Assembly (NCBI GenBank): GCA_002422425.1
Contig: DIVG01000006.1
Location: 1 to 64,000 of the forward strand
Direction of reading: 5' to 3'
DNA from: Akkermansiaceae bacterium UBA6138
GTDB taxonomy: Bacteria > Verrucomicrobiota > Verrucomicrobiia > Verrucomicrobiales > DEV007
DNA length: 64,000 nucleotides
Position 1 is the stretch's first letter. Each line of letters opens with the position of its first letter. Positions 1-7,546 of the stretch are shown here, one piece after another. The notes under the pieces are model-generated. The model did no database searches, was not told the origin of the DNA, and was given only the letters and a program-made list of their open reading frames with translations. The translations under genes and the position numbers were made by a program.

Positions 1-149
1 TTGGCCACGGTGAAGGTTTTCCCCGAACCGGTCACCCCGAGCAGGGTCTGGTGATGGTTGCCGGCGAGGAGGGACTTCGTGAGCTTGGCGATGGCCTGCT
101 CCTGATCGCCCTGGGGCTTGAATTCTGAACTGACTCGAAACAAAGACAT
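1..149 (-). CDS. uvrB: UvrABC system protein B, N-terminal part
   Basis: The gene runs off the left edge, so only the first 49 residues are visible. They begin [16 protein letters not shown] and reach the Walker A motif GVTGSGKT at about residues 38-45, which is the characteristic start of UvrB. UvrB is the DNA-damage verification helicase of nucleotide excision repair. It is loaded by UvrA and recruits UvrC for incision. The ATG at 147-149 is the natural start because the conserved N-terminus begins there. Everything after the P-loop lies outside the window, so intactness cannot be judged. Confidence 0.95.
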   Translation of the reverse strand, partial: MSLFRVSSEFKPQGDQEQAIAKLTKSLLAGNHHQTLLGVTGSGKTFTVA

Positions 150-282
150 ACGCGTCCCTGTTATACGACATGGTTCGGCCTCAGGCGAAAAGAAACGCCT
201 TCTTTGGGGGAATCAGTGAATCGACCCGAAGCGGGCAACATGCCGCGTCGGAGCCGGGCGAGGGATACCGGGGGCAAGTCTC

Positions 283-576
283 TCAGGCCTCGGCCTCTTT
301 GGTCTCCACGCCGATCTTGCCTTCGATAATCTCGGTGAGAGCGATATCAGCGGCACCCATGCGGTGGTCAATCTTGACGAGGGGGGAACGTCCCATGTTT
401 AACTGTTTCACCCGCGTGGAGACGAGGTTGATCAGGACGGGGGGTTCGGGGATCACTTTAGATGCCGCTACGACTAGGTCACTTCTCATATTGATGGGGC
501 GTTTTCCTGATGACGAGGGTTTCGATGCGTTAGCCCCTTCGGGGAACGCCACGATGTTCGATGCGTCTTCTGACAT
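283..576 (-). CDS. rpoZ: DNA-directed RNA polymerase omega subunit
   Basis: This 97-residue protein has the omega core at about residues 30-90, including MRSDLVVAASKVI, the NLVSTRVKQL helix and a segment ending in IALTEIIEGKIG. Omega binds the C-terminal part of beta-prime and helps RNA polymerase assembly. A 29-residue N-terminal extension, polar with a few Ala/Pro, precedes the core. A shorter start at the internal Met30 is possible, but the upstream in-frame ATG fits the promoter seen upstream. The gene lies between uvrB (same strand, 133 bp downstream) and the yidC operon. Length is near the usual 70-100 residues. Confidence 0.9.
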   Translation of the reverse strand: MSEDASNIVAFPEGANASKPSSSGKRPINMRSDLVVAASKVIPEPPVLINLVSTRVKQLNMGRSPLVKIDHRMGAADIALTEIIEGKIGVETKEAEA

Positions 577-655
577 GGGCTTAGGGTCGGGTCAATCAGG
601 GGAAAACACGGGCGGTTGGATAAAAAGCCAATGCCAGCCTCTGCGCTTAGCGCAA

Positions 656-683
656 ATTCTAAAAAATTCAACAAATTTGTTAA
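656..683 (-). promoter_or_regulatory. Probable sigma-70-type promoter of rpoZ with two palindromes
   Basis: On the minus strand, TTAACA (678-683) and TAGAAT (656-661) are separated by 16 bp, each matching the housekeeping consensus at five of six positions. Transcription would start near 649 and give a leader of about 70 nt before rpoZ. A perfect 12-bp palindrome AACAAATTTGTT (670-681) overlaps the -35 box. A perfect 6-1-6 inverted repeat, TGCGCT-T-AGCGCA (642-654), sits at the predicted start point. Either could be an operator or a 5'-end hairpin. The promoter call is by eye. Confidence 0.5.
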
Positions 684-694
684 GCGATCTTCAT

Positions 695-713
695 AAAAAG
701 ACCTCTCACGGTC
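695..713 (-). terminator. Weak candidate terminator downstream of yidC
   Basis: Read on the minus strand, GACC-GTGAGA-GGTC is followed directly by TTTTT. The stem is only 4 bp, so this is a marginal intrinsic terminator. Its position between the yidC stop and the rpoZ promoter is where one would be expected. Confidence 0.22.
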
Positions 714-855
714 GTTCCCGGCGCTCAGACGCTCTCTCGACGTTTAGCGCGTGACATTCGCAACCAAGCCGGGGAAATCAGGCAAGGTCTTTGATGGTGC
801 CGACGCATGATTGAGTCGGGCCATTCCAGGCAACAAGGCGAAGAGAGGCAAATAA

Positions 856-2748
856 TCAGCGGCGTTTCCGCTTGGTGTGGCGATCACCCTTTTCTCCGGG
901 CATTTTCGTGCGGCTGCCGGGACCGGATGGCATTCCCCCGTTCTTTTTTGCCTCCTGCGCGGCGGCGGCCTGCTCCTGCATACGCTGCATGAAACCTTTT
1001 TTACCGGAAGGAGCCTTCCTCGTGAGCTCGGGTTCCGGCATCTTATTCAACAGCCAGGTCTGGAGAATCGAAAAGGCGTTTGAGGTCGTCCAGTAGAGGG
1101 AAAGGGCGGCGGCAAAGTTGTAACAAATCACGATGAAGATCAGCGGCATCAGCATGAAGATCATCTGCTGCGTTTTGTCGCCGGTCTTGGGGGTTATCGC
1201 GATCTGGATAAAGCTGGTGACCCCCATGAGAATCGGCAGGGGATTGATGTCGATCCCGGCAATCGTGAAGAGGGTGTCCGGCATCGAAAGGTCAGTGACC
1301 CAAAGGAAGGATTCGTGCCTCAGTTCGACCGCGCTCCAGAGCATGCGGTAAAACGCGAGAAAGACCGGCAACTGGATGAACATGGGGAGACAACCACCGA
1401 GCGGATTGATGCCGTAAGTGCTATACAGCTTCATCGTTTCCTCGTTCATTTTCTGAGGATTGTCCCCATGCTTCTCCTTGATCTCTTTCATCAGAGGAGT
1501 CAGCTTCGACATGCGCTTCATGCTGCGCGCCGACTTTGCGTATACCGGCCAAATGATGAGACGGATCAGAATCGTGATGAGGATGATCGCGAGGCCGAAC
1601 CCGCCGACCCAGCCCTTGATCGCGACGAGTCCGGTGATGAGGAGAGAGGCAATGGGTTTGATCGCCCAGCCGAAAAGCCAGCCGAAGATCGGCACCTCGT
1701 CGTAATGCATGACCCGCTGACGGCGGTCGCCGAGCCCCTTGAGGCGGGAGAATTCCTTGGGGCCGAGGTAGATGTCGAAAGTCAGCGTTTCGGTCGCGCC
1801 CGGGGCGATCGTGCCGCCCGGCAGCCCGATCGCCGCTTCGGCGGCAAACATGCGTTTTTTCTCCGAAGCGGTTCTATCGCCTTCGACGATAACGGGGAAA
1901 CGGCTCGTCCAGACCTCGCCCTCATAAAGCATGCCGGGCTTCACGATGGTAGTGAAGAACTGGTCGTTGACCCCGGCCCAGTGGAGCTCTTTCAGCGGGA
2001 AACGATCAAAGGGAATCTCGTCCTTGCCAAAGATCCCCAGCACCTTTTTGCCGCCAAAATGATCGACCGTTTTGTATTCAAAGTCACCGTCCTTACCCAT
2101 CCAGTAGCTCCCGATCTGGATGGACCATTCGTTAAGGTGGAGCGGCGCGGCCGAGCCGGCATAGAGGTAGCGGGTGCCGGGACTGAGAGGAGCGGCGGTG
2201 GGGTTGGTCGTGGCGAGCTCGACGTTCACCTCGTAGGGATCTTCGCCTTCCCCGGGGAGGCTGATCGTTTTGCGCAAGGTAAAACCCTCGGCCGATGTCC
2301 TTTCATAAGTAACGGCAGTGCCGGATTTGGACATTACGGTCCAGTTGACCATATCGAACTCCCTGGGGGCGGGGGAAAGAGTGCCGATCCCGTGGATCCC
2401 GTTCTCGTTGATCGTGATGACGGCGGATTTGTCACCGAGATGTCGGGGATGTTTTTTCATCTCCGCCGTCTGGATCGAAGCCCCCTGGTTGGTCAGGTGG
2501 AGGCGGATGTAGTCGTTCTCGAGGACCGTCTTTTCGAGGGCCGGGGCGTTGGCGGCCTGAGGAGCGGCGCTGGTTTCGAGAACTGTGGCGGCCGCCGTCG
2601 TCTCACTCGCCGGGGCAACGGCAGCGACGGGCGCGGGCCGTTCCGCCGCGATGCGGGCGGCTTCTTTAGCGTTCCACCATCCCCAGCCGAAGAGCAGGGT
2701 GAGGCAGACGAGAACGCCAATCCATGAGGTACGATCCATGTTTTTCAC
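856..2748 (-). CDS. yidC: Membrane protein insertase YidC
   Basis: This 630-residue protein has the Gram-negative YidC architecture: an N-terminal membrane anchor (about residues 8-25), a large periplasmic beta-rich domain (about 70-345), and the conserved five-helix 60KD_IMP insertase region (about 370-585). The insertase region includes the NPLGGCLPMFIQLPVF motif. The C-terminal tail is basic and ends in KRKRR, as expected for ribosome contact. YidC inserts inner-membrane proteins alone or with SecYEG. Its ATG overlaps the yidD stop by 4 bp, and it is the last gene of rpmH-rnpA-yidD-yidC. Confidence 0.97.
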   Translation of the reverse strand: MKNMDRTSWIGVLVCLTLLFGWGWWNAKEAARIAAERPAPVAAVAPASETTAAATVLETSAAPQAANAPALEKTVLENDYIRLHLTNQGASIQTAEMKKHPRHLGDKSAVITINENGIHGIGTLSPAPREFDMVNWTVMSKSGTAVTYERTSAEGFTLRKTISLPGEGEDPYEVNVELATTNPTAAPLSPGTRYLYAGSAAPLHLNEWSIQIGSYWMGKDGDFEYKTVDHFGGKKVLGIFGKDEIPFDRFPLKELHWAGVNDQFFTTIVKPGMLYEGEVWTSRFPVIVEGDRTASEKKRMFAAEAAIGLPGGTIAPGATETLTFDIYLGPKEFSRLKGLGDRRQRVMHYDEVPIFGWLFGWAIKPIASLLITGLVAIKGWVGGFGLAIILITILIRLIIWPVYAKSARSMKRMSKLTPLMKEIKEKHGDNPQKMNEETMKLYSTYGINPLGGCLPMFIQLPVFLAFYRMLWSAVELRHESFLWVTDLSMPDTLFTIAGIDINPLPILMGVTSFIQIAITPKTGDKTQQMIFMLMPLIFIVICYNFAAALSLYWTTSNAFSILQTWLLNKMPEPELTRKAPSGKKGFMQRMQEQAAAAQEAKKNGGMPSGPGSRTKMPGEKGDRHTKRKRR

Positions 2749-3089
2749 GAGCGGGGGTCTTCTATTGATTCGGTGGAGTCGGAAATTTTGGCGCGGTCAA
2801 GGTCGCACCTGCGGCACCCTACATAAGCAGCCTCAGGGTGTTTCGCCACATATTCTTCCCATCCGGGGGGCGGGTCGTGGCCCTGTCCGCCAAAGGGATT
2901 GCATCGGAGGATACGCCAAATACCGAGTGAGGCTCCCTTGAGCACCCCGTGCACCGTCACGGCGTCGATAAAATACTGCGAGCAGGTAGGGAAATAGCGG
3001 CATCCTGCGAGCGGTCCGGCAATGAAGTGGAGGGGCGGAGAAATGACGACCTGGTAGACCCGGACGAAGAATATGAGGAGTTTTCTCAT
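2745..3089 (-). CDS. yidD: Membrane protein insertion efficiency factor YidD
   Basis: This 114-residue protein carries the YidD signature: a hydrophobic N-terminus (LLIFFVRVYQVVISP), then CRYFPTCSQYFIDAV and the tail RILRCNPFGGQGHDPPP with its conserved cysteines. YidD is a small membrane-associated protein that assists YidC-dependent insertion. It overlaps both neighbours by 4 bp (ATGA type), so rnpA, yidD and yidC are probably translationally coupled. A C-terminal extension of about 35 residues beyond the conserved DPPP carries another CRRC motif and looks lineage-specific. Confidence 0.95.
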   Translation of the reverse strand: MRKLLIFFVRVYQVVISPPLHFIAGPLAGCRYFPTCSQYFIDAVTVHGVLKGASLGIWRILRCNPFGGQGHDPPPGWEEYVAKHPEAAYVGCRRCDLDRAKISDSTESIEDPRS

Positions 3090-3466
3090 CGCTCATCGTC
3101 GGGCCACTCATCGCTCTTTCGTTCGGTCAGCGGAACGCGGCGCAACATCCACTTCCATTCTTTTTCCAATTGCTCCGAGGTCGCTGCCGCGGCGGCACCC
3201 CTCGCGATGAGGACTATCCAGTGCGGGTTGAGGACGCGTTCACCAGTTCGCTGGATGATTGCCCGCAGCCTCCGACGCACCCTGTTACGAACGACAGCGT
3301 CTCCCAATCTCTTTGTGGTGATGAGGCCAAGGCGAAAGGGTTCCGTCAAATTTTCGTCCGCCATATATCCCAAAACAAGGAACTTACCCCGGATCGACTG
3401 ACCCGAAGCACGGACCCGCTGGAAATCCGCCCGCCTGGTAATCCTCCTGGAGCGGGGGAGTTTCAT
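3086..3466 (-). CDS. rnpA: Ribonuclease P protein component
   Basis: This 126-residue basic protein contains the RnpA core. It has RADFQRVRASGQSI near the N-terminus and the RNR signature helix around VVRNRVRRRLRAI (about residues 57-69), which binds the RNase P RNA. It forms the holoenzyme that matures tRNA 5' ends. It lies 60 bp downstream of rpmH, the classic bacterial arrangement, and its stop overlaps the yidD start. The C-terminus, about residues 110-126, is charged and unlike the core. Confidence 0.95.
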   Translation of the reverse strand: MKLPRSRRITRRADFQRVRASGQSIRGKFLVLGYMADENLTEPFRLGLITTKRLGDAVVRNRVRRRLRAIIQRTGERVLNPHWIVLIARGAAAAATSEQLEKEWKWMLRRVPLTERKSDEWPDDER

Positions 3467-3526
3467 GACCCGGAGACCGGGAAAAAGGCGCGAGCGACGG
3501 CAGCGATAGCCTCCGAAAAGACCGGA

Positions 3527-3709
3527 TTACCTGCCGTGCTGGACAGTGTGACGCTTGTAGTGGATCTCCGCTCCCTTGGGAATGAGGCGCTTACGCCCTT
3601 TTTGGCGGCGGCGCTTGATCAGGTCACGACCGGCTTTTGTTGCCATGCGGGCACGGAAGCCGTGCTGGCTTTTGCGGGTACGCTTCGATGGTTGATAGGT
3701 CCGTTTCAT
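3527..3709 (-). CDS. rpmH: 50S ribosomal protein L34 with C-terminal extension
   Basis: The sequence starts [20 protein letters not shown] and contains the Arg/Lys-rich L34 helix ([16 protein letters not shown]). Standard L34 ends near residue 44. Here about 16 extra residues ([16 protein letters not shown]) follow, giving 60 in total. L34 is a late-assembly protein of the large subunit. It leads the rpmH-rnpA-yidD-yidC cluster. In many bacteria dnaA lies next to rpmH, but here the neighbour is the protease-like pair at 3.9-7.2 kb. Confidence 0.95.
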   Translation of the reverse strand: MKRTYQPSKRTRKSQHGFRARMATKAGRDLIKRRRQKGRKRLIPKGAEIHYKRHTVQHGR

Positions 3710-3891
3710 CTGTTCCGATTAAAAAATGTCTTACTTCTCAAAAACGCGGCACCCGAATTACTTCACCATGCGCATGATCCCTCGAAAAACCCGTGTCCGG
3801 TCTCTCTGGCTGAAAAACGGCCTGAAGGGCTACAAAGATAAGTTCCGGATCGGAAATGTCAACGGGACATCTGCAGCAGGCTCAGTCGCCC

Positions 3892-5385
3892 TCATTCGAG
3901 TCGCTCAAGTTGGCCGATGCCATACTGAATAAGTTGCTGGTTGATGAGGCGGGAGGCTCGATCATCGACGTAGATCACCTTCGGATAGTCTCCGAACTCG
4001 ATCGTATGGAGGCCGTCGGCCGGCACGGCGGTGAAAGCGGCGGCGAGATCTTTGATATTTCTGATAAAGGTCCCGTTCACCTGTGTCACAATTACTGAGT
4101 TAATGCCCTCGTAGCCGAGGGTACTGGGAGTTTTGAGGACATTACTTAGGAAAACAAGCTTTTCGCGGCCCTCTTCTTCGAGCGGATGAGGATTGGCGTT
4201 GGCGTGGACGAGCTTAAAAGGGGCCCGAGTGGTCCAGTCTTCGCCCCAGCTCTCGAGGTAGGGAAGGGTCAGTTCCTGAAAAATAAGGCCGCCGAAAATC
4301 AGGTATTTCGGCCCCCGGTCGAACATGTAGGGGTCGATGAGGTAGTCGGTCGCCGGCTTCCGGGAAAGCTCGACTTCGACGGTCATGGGCTCCTTGTCGC
4401 GAATGATCTCAAGATTGATCTTTTCGCCAACAGTGGCGCCACCCCGGACGAGGTGGGAAAAGCTCAGCTTCCCGTAGTCCGGATGAGTGTAGTTGCCGCG
4501 CGAGTCGATTGGCCGCCCCGCAATGGAAAGGATCACGTCGCCGTCTTTGATCCCCGCTCTGTCCGCGGACCCACCCTTGGCCAGTTCGCGAACGAAGATA
4601 CCGCCTTCCCGGCTCGCAATGCCGGTGAACTCGCGGAAGGTCTCGTCGAGAGTCTGGGCGAATCCGATTCCGAGATTCGGAAATCCCTGGTAGTCCCCAT
4701 CATCAAGATCATCAAGGAACGCCTTGATGATCGGCGAAGGAAGAACGCCGGCAGTCTGCTCTTTGGAAGAGTAGCTCAAAAGCATGCCGGCAAGTTTCCC
4801 GTGTTTAACAACGGGGAGGGTGAAACTGTTGATCCTCGCCTGGAGTGACCCTTTGACCTGATAGAGGAGAAAGACCGATCCGGGAATAAAATAACGCCCC
4901 ACGTCCACCCGGAGCACATCCACATCGGTGGACACGCCGTCGCCGTTATCTTCGACCTGCCAGACGTTGAGGGTGTCGCCCGCCCTCACCGAATCCTCGA
5001 TTTCAAGGGGCTGGAGCCCCTCAAAGACCCGCGAATTGCTATCGGCCGGCTCAAGCACCGCGAGATTGGCCTCATAGTCAATTCCGGCGATTTTCGCGGG
5101 AACACGAGCCCCGCTTGAGGGATGTTCAAGCTCTAGAAAAGTGGCATTAACGCACATTTCGGCGGTGACAAGAACACGATTACCGGCCAGAACAGCTCCG
5201 AGACCACGGCGCGGAGTAGGGGCCCCTTTTTCCCAGGGCCTCAGAAAGGAATAGTCCTGAAGGGTGGCGTTAACCCGCACGATGGATTTTTCAGGGCTGG
5301 ACTTCTGGGCTGTCGCGCCGGGCACTAGCAGGGTAGCGACAGTCGCGAGCGCAAGGGTGGCGAGGGGGAGTCTGATAGGTGACAT
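3892..5385 (-). CDS. DegP-like PDZ protein with degenerate protease domain
   Basis: This exported protein of 497 residues has a signal peptide (about 1-26, cleavage near ATA-QKSS), a trypsin-like domain (about 35-225) and two PDZ-type regions. The first is about 236-330, with GGIFVRELAKGG and AGIKDGDVILSIAGRPI. The second is about 415-470 and resembles the second PDZ of Deg9/Deg10-type proteases. Aligned with the adjacent active enzyme, its catalytic His is Met77 (VTAEMC), its Asp is Asn108 (EANLAVL) and its GNSGGP motif is replaced by NSFTLP. It is therefore very probably catalytically dead and may act as a scaffold or regulator. The ATG at 5383-5385 was chosen because the signal peptide begins there; an in-frame TTG at 5439 would overlap the upstream stop. 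Confidence 0.85.
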   Translation of the reverse strand: MSPIRLPLATLALATVATLLVPGATAQKSSPEKSIVRVNATLQDYSFLRPWEKGAPTPRRGLGAVLAGNRVLVTAEMCVNATFLELEHPSSGARVPAKIAGIDYEANLAVLEPADSNSRVFEGLQPLEIEDSVRAGDTLNVWQVEDNGDGVSTDVDVLRVDVGRYFIPGSVFLLYQVKGSLQARINSFTLPVVKHGKLAGMLLSYSSKEQTAGVLPSPIIKAFLDDLDDGDYQGFPNLGIGFAQTLDETFREFTGIASREGGIFVRELAKGGSADRAGIKDGDVILSIAGRPIDSRGNYTHPDYGKLSFSHLVRGGATVGEKINLEIIRDKEPMTVEVELSRKPATDYLIDPYMFDRGPKYLIFGGLIFQELTLPYLESWGEDWTTRAPFKLVHANANPHPLEEEGREKLVFLSNVLKTPSTLGYEGINSVIVTQVNGTFIRNIKDLAAAFTAVPADGLHTIEFGDYPKVIYVDDRASRLINQQLIQYGIGQLERLE

Positions 5386-5435
5386 CGATAGTGGGCAGGG
5401 AAGAAGATGGAGGGAAGGGTTCTGACAGTCCGGTC

Positions 5436-7184
5436 TCAAGCAGCTTTTTTGGCGGGCGGAGACTCTTTCGAGGGTTCTTCCGCCTCTTTTGGGAGAGATC
5501 CCTTTACGGGCGTCCCCACATCATCCGCCCCAGGTTCGCCTTCGCGCTTGATGAGGCCTTCGCCTTCCAGCTCGAGGATTTCAGGTCGCTCAATAAAATG
5601 GTCGGAACTCACGTTGTATTGGGCCATTATGCGATCGTGGGCAAGGAGGGCGTCCTCACGTTTGAGAACAAGGGGCCGCTTTTCGCCTTCGAGGCGGATA
5701 ACGTGGTAACTCTCGTTGCCTTCCTCATGAAAATCACCATTGAAGGCATCGTGGACATCCTGGAGCAAGGTGATTTTTTTCCCGTTGATCGAGTCAATGA
5801 CCCGGTGGACAAAACTCTGCAGGTGCGTGTTGGTCGAGTCGGGCAGAACCTCGGTGAGAACGATGACCTGGGGTCTTTCACGGTAGATTTCATCCTGGCC
5901 GAAGAAGCTGTAGAAATAGCGGGTCCTGAGGTCGGTGATATTGTGTGCCGCCATCATGTTGCGGTCGAGAGGCTGGAACTGAAGCCCTGCAAAAAGAACG
6001 AAATTCGGCCGCTTGTCATATTGCACTGCCTGGATGAGGTAGGGAATGAACCGCTTCAACGTGATCGTAATCTCTTCGCGCGCGCCATCGCGCCAGACTT
6101 CGAGATCGACAGTGTCGCCGGCGAATTTCCGCTCGATGATCTCGTTGAGATCGACCCGTTCGTCATCGATCTCAATAAACCCGTCCGAGGCGATCGGATG
6201 GCCGTCGATGGAGAGGAGGACATCTTTTGTCTTCAGGACGCCGCCGGCCGAGCCTGCCGCGTCCGCATCCGCAACCATCACGCCAATCCCGTCATTGGGG
6301 AGACCGAGGGCGCGCCGCTGCGCGGGGTTGAGGATGTTGAGCACGCTTGTGGCCATGTCGACATAGTGATCGTAGTCGCCGTCCTCGACATCTTTCAGAA
6401 ATCGTGCGATTACGGGCACGGGAATCATGTAGCCGGTGTTCTGGGCGACATCGCCGCTGTAGCCCTGGAAGGCGACACCGACGACCTGATTGTTCTGGAG
6501 CACCGGACCGCCCGAGTTCCCCGGGTTGATCGCCGCGTCGATCTGGATGGCGAGGTGATTGTCGACCCCGGAGTGGCTGTAGGCGCGAAAGTCGATTCGA
6601 GATACAATCCCGCGGGTCACCGAGATGCGATCACCGCCGATGGGGTAGCCGACGGCAATCACGGTGGTATTAAGTTTGGGAGTGCCCCCAATGAAGAGAG
6701 GCTGCACGCCCCTGAACCCTGTCTCAAAGTCGAGCTCGGACTCGAGTTCCAGCATCGCGAGGTCGCAGTCGTGGGCGACAAAAAGGACGCGGGCCTGGTA
6801 GGGCTTGGGATCATTGACCTTCTTGATGTAAATGAGGCGGCTGTCGCTCACCACGTGAGCGTTGGTGACAAAGCGGTTCGGTCCGACAAGGAAGCCGGTG
6901 CCGTTGCCGCTGCCCATGCCGCCTACGTTCCATGGAACGCGGTAATTCGGCTGTTTCGTATCGACCTCAACCCGGACGATAGCATCGAACTCGATTTCCG
7001 AAAGATCCGTCTGAACGGACTCGGGCGGCGGGATATCGACAACGCTCGCAGTCGGGGCGGCAGGGGCGGCGAGAAGCGGACCCACCCGGGGGCTTTGCTG
7101 GGCAGGGAGATTTCCTGCGACGAAGCAAAGGAAAAGTCCGAAGAAGGGGAGCGCCCGGAAGAGGGGAAGACGTGGCGATTTCAT
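5436..7184 (-). CDS. DegP/HtrA-like serine protease with PDZ domains
   Basis: This 582-residue protein has a signal peptide (about 1-29), an Ala/Pro-rich linker, and a chymotrypsin-fold protease domain (about 64-265) with an intact triad: His110 in FVTNAHVV, Asp141 in HDCDLAML and Ser224 in NPGNSGGP. A PDZ domain (about 285-375, with KTKDVLLSIDGHPI) and a second PDZ-like region (about 455-520) follow. The C-terminal tail is charged, rich in Glu, Lys and Pro. HtrA-type enzymes degrade or remodel damaged envelope proteins. The start is supported by a purine-rich GGGAGA about 7 bases before the ATG. It lies 50 bp upstream of its catalytically degenerate relative and is probably cotranscribed with it. 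Confidence 0.9.
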   Translation of the reverse strand: MKSPRLPLFRALPFFGLFLCFVAGNLPAQQSPRVGPLLAAPAAPTASVVDIPPPESVQTDLSEIEFDAIVRVEVDTKQPNYRVPWNVGGMGSGNGTGFLVGPNRFVTNAHVVSDSRLIYIKKVNDPKPYQARVLFVAHDCDLAMLELESELDFETGFRGVQPLFIGGTPKLNTTVIAVGYPIGGDRISVTRGIVSRIDFRAYSHSGVDNHLAIQIDAAINPGNSGGPVLQNNQVVGVAFQGYSGDVAQNTGYMIPVPVIARFLKDVEDGDYDHYVDMATSVLNILNPAQRRALGLPNDGIGVMVADADAAGSAGGVLKTKDVLLSIDGHPIASDGFIEIDDERVDLNEIIERKFAGDTVDLEVWRDGAREEITITLKRFIPYLIQAVQYDKRPNFVLFAGLQFQPLDRNMMAAHNITDLRTRYFYSFFGQDEIYRERPQVIVLTEVLPDSTNTHLQSFVHRVIDSINGKKITLLQDVHDAFNGDFHEEGNESYHVIRLEGEKRPLVLKREDALLAHDRIMAQYNVSSDHFIERPEILELEGEGLIKREGEPGADDVGTPVKGSLPKEAEEPSKESPPAKKAA

Positions 7185-7546
7185 GAAAAAGTCTCCCGTT
7201 GCAGGTGCTCAAGGCGGCACGCTCCACCGGGTAGGGGCAAAAGTGTAGAGTTTTGAGGGGGAAAGTCAACGCTCGCGGCACCCTCATTCAGGCTCGGGGA
7301 CGATGATCCCGGCGGATTCGGAGGGGTTCCCCGCCTTCGCCGCAGCGACCCCGTGAAGGAGCTTGGCTGCCGATTTCGCCGCCGTGAACCACTCTATTCC
7401 CCTCCGGTTCGGGTTCTGCGCCCGGAGCTTCAGGTGTCAGAATTTTCCGTTTGCGGTCAAAAGACGGGACCGGATCGGCTAAAACTTTCCTATTTTTTGT
7501 TTTGGGATTTTTCAAGCGGCTCCTAAGTTCACGCTTGCACGAAGCG
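7185..7546. other. Intergenic region between divergent protease and mutS genes
   Basis: This 362-bp gap must hold the promoters of the leftward protease operon and of mutS. The right part (about 7440-7530) is AT-richer, but I could not assign convincing -35/-10 boxes. On the minus strand 7284-7436 is an open frame of 50 codons plus stop with protein-like composition but no ATG, GTG or TTG start, so I do not call it a gene. I see no RNA gene or repeat here. Confidence 0.4.

Noticed and set aside
5379..7256. Long plus-strand open frame of 625 codons over the protease genes
   Set aside because: It is antisense to two well-supported genes; high GC and codon bias leave the opposite strand open. 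No domain is recognisable.
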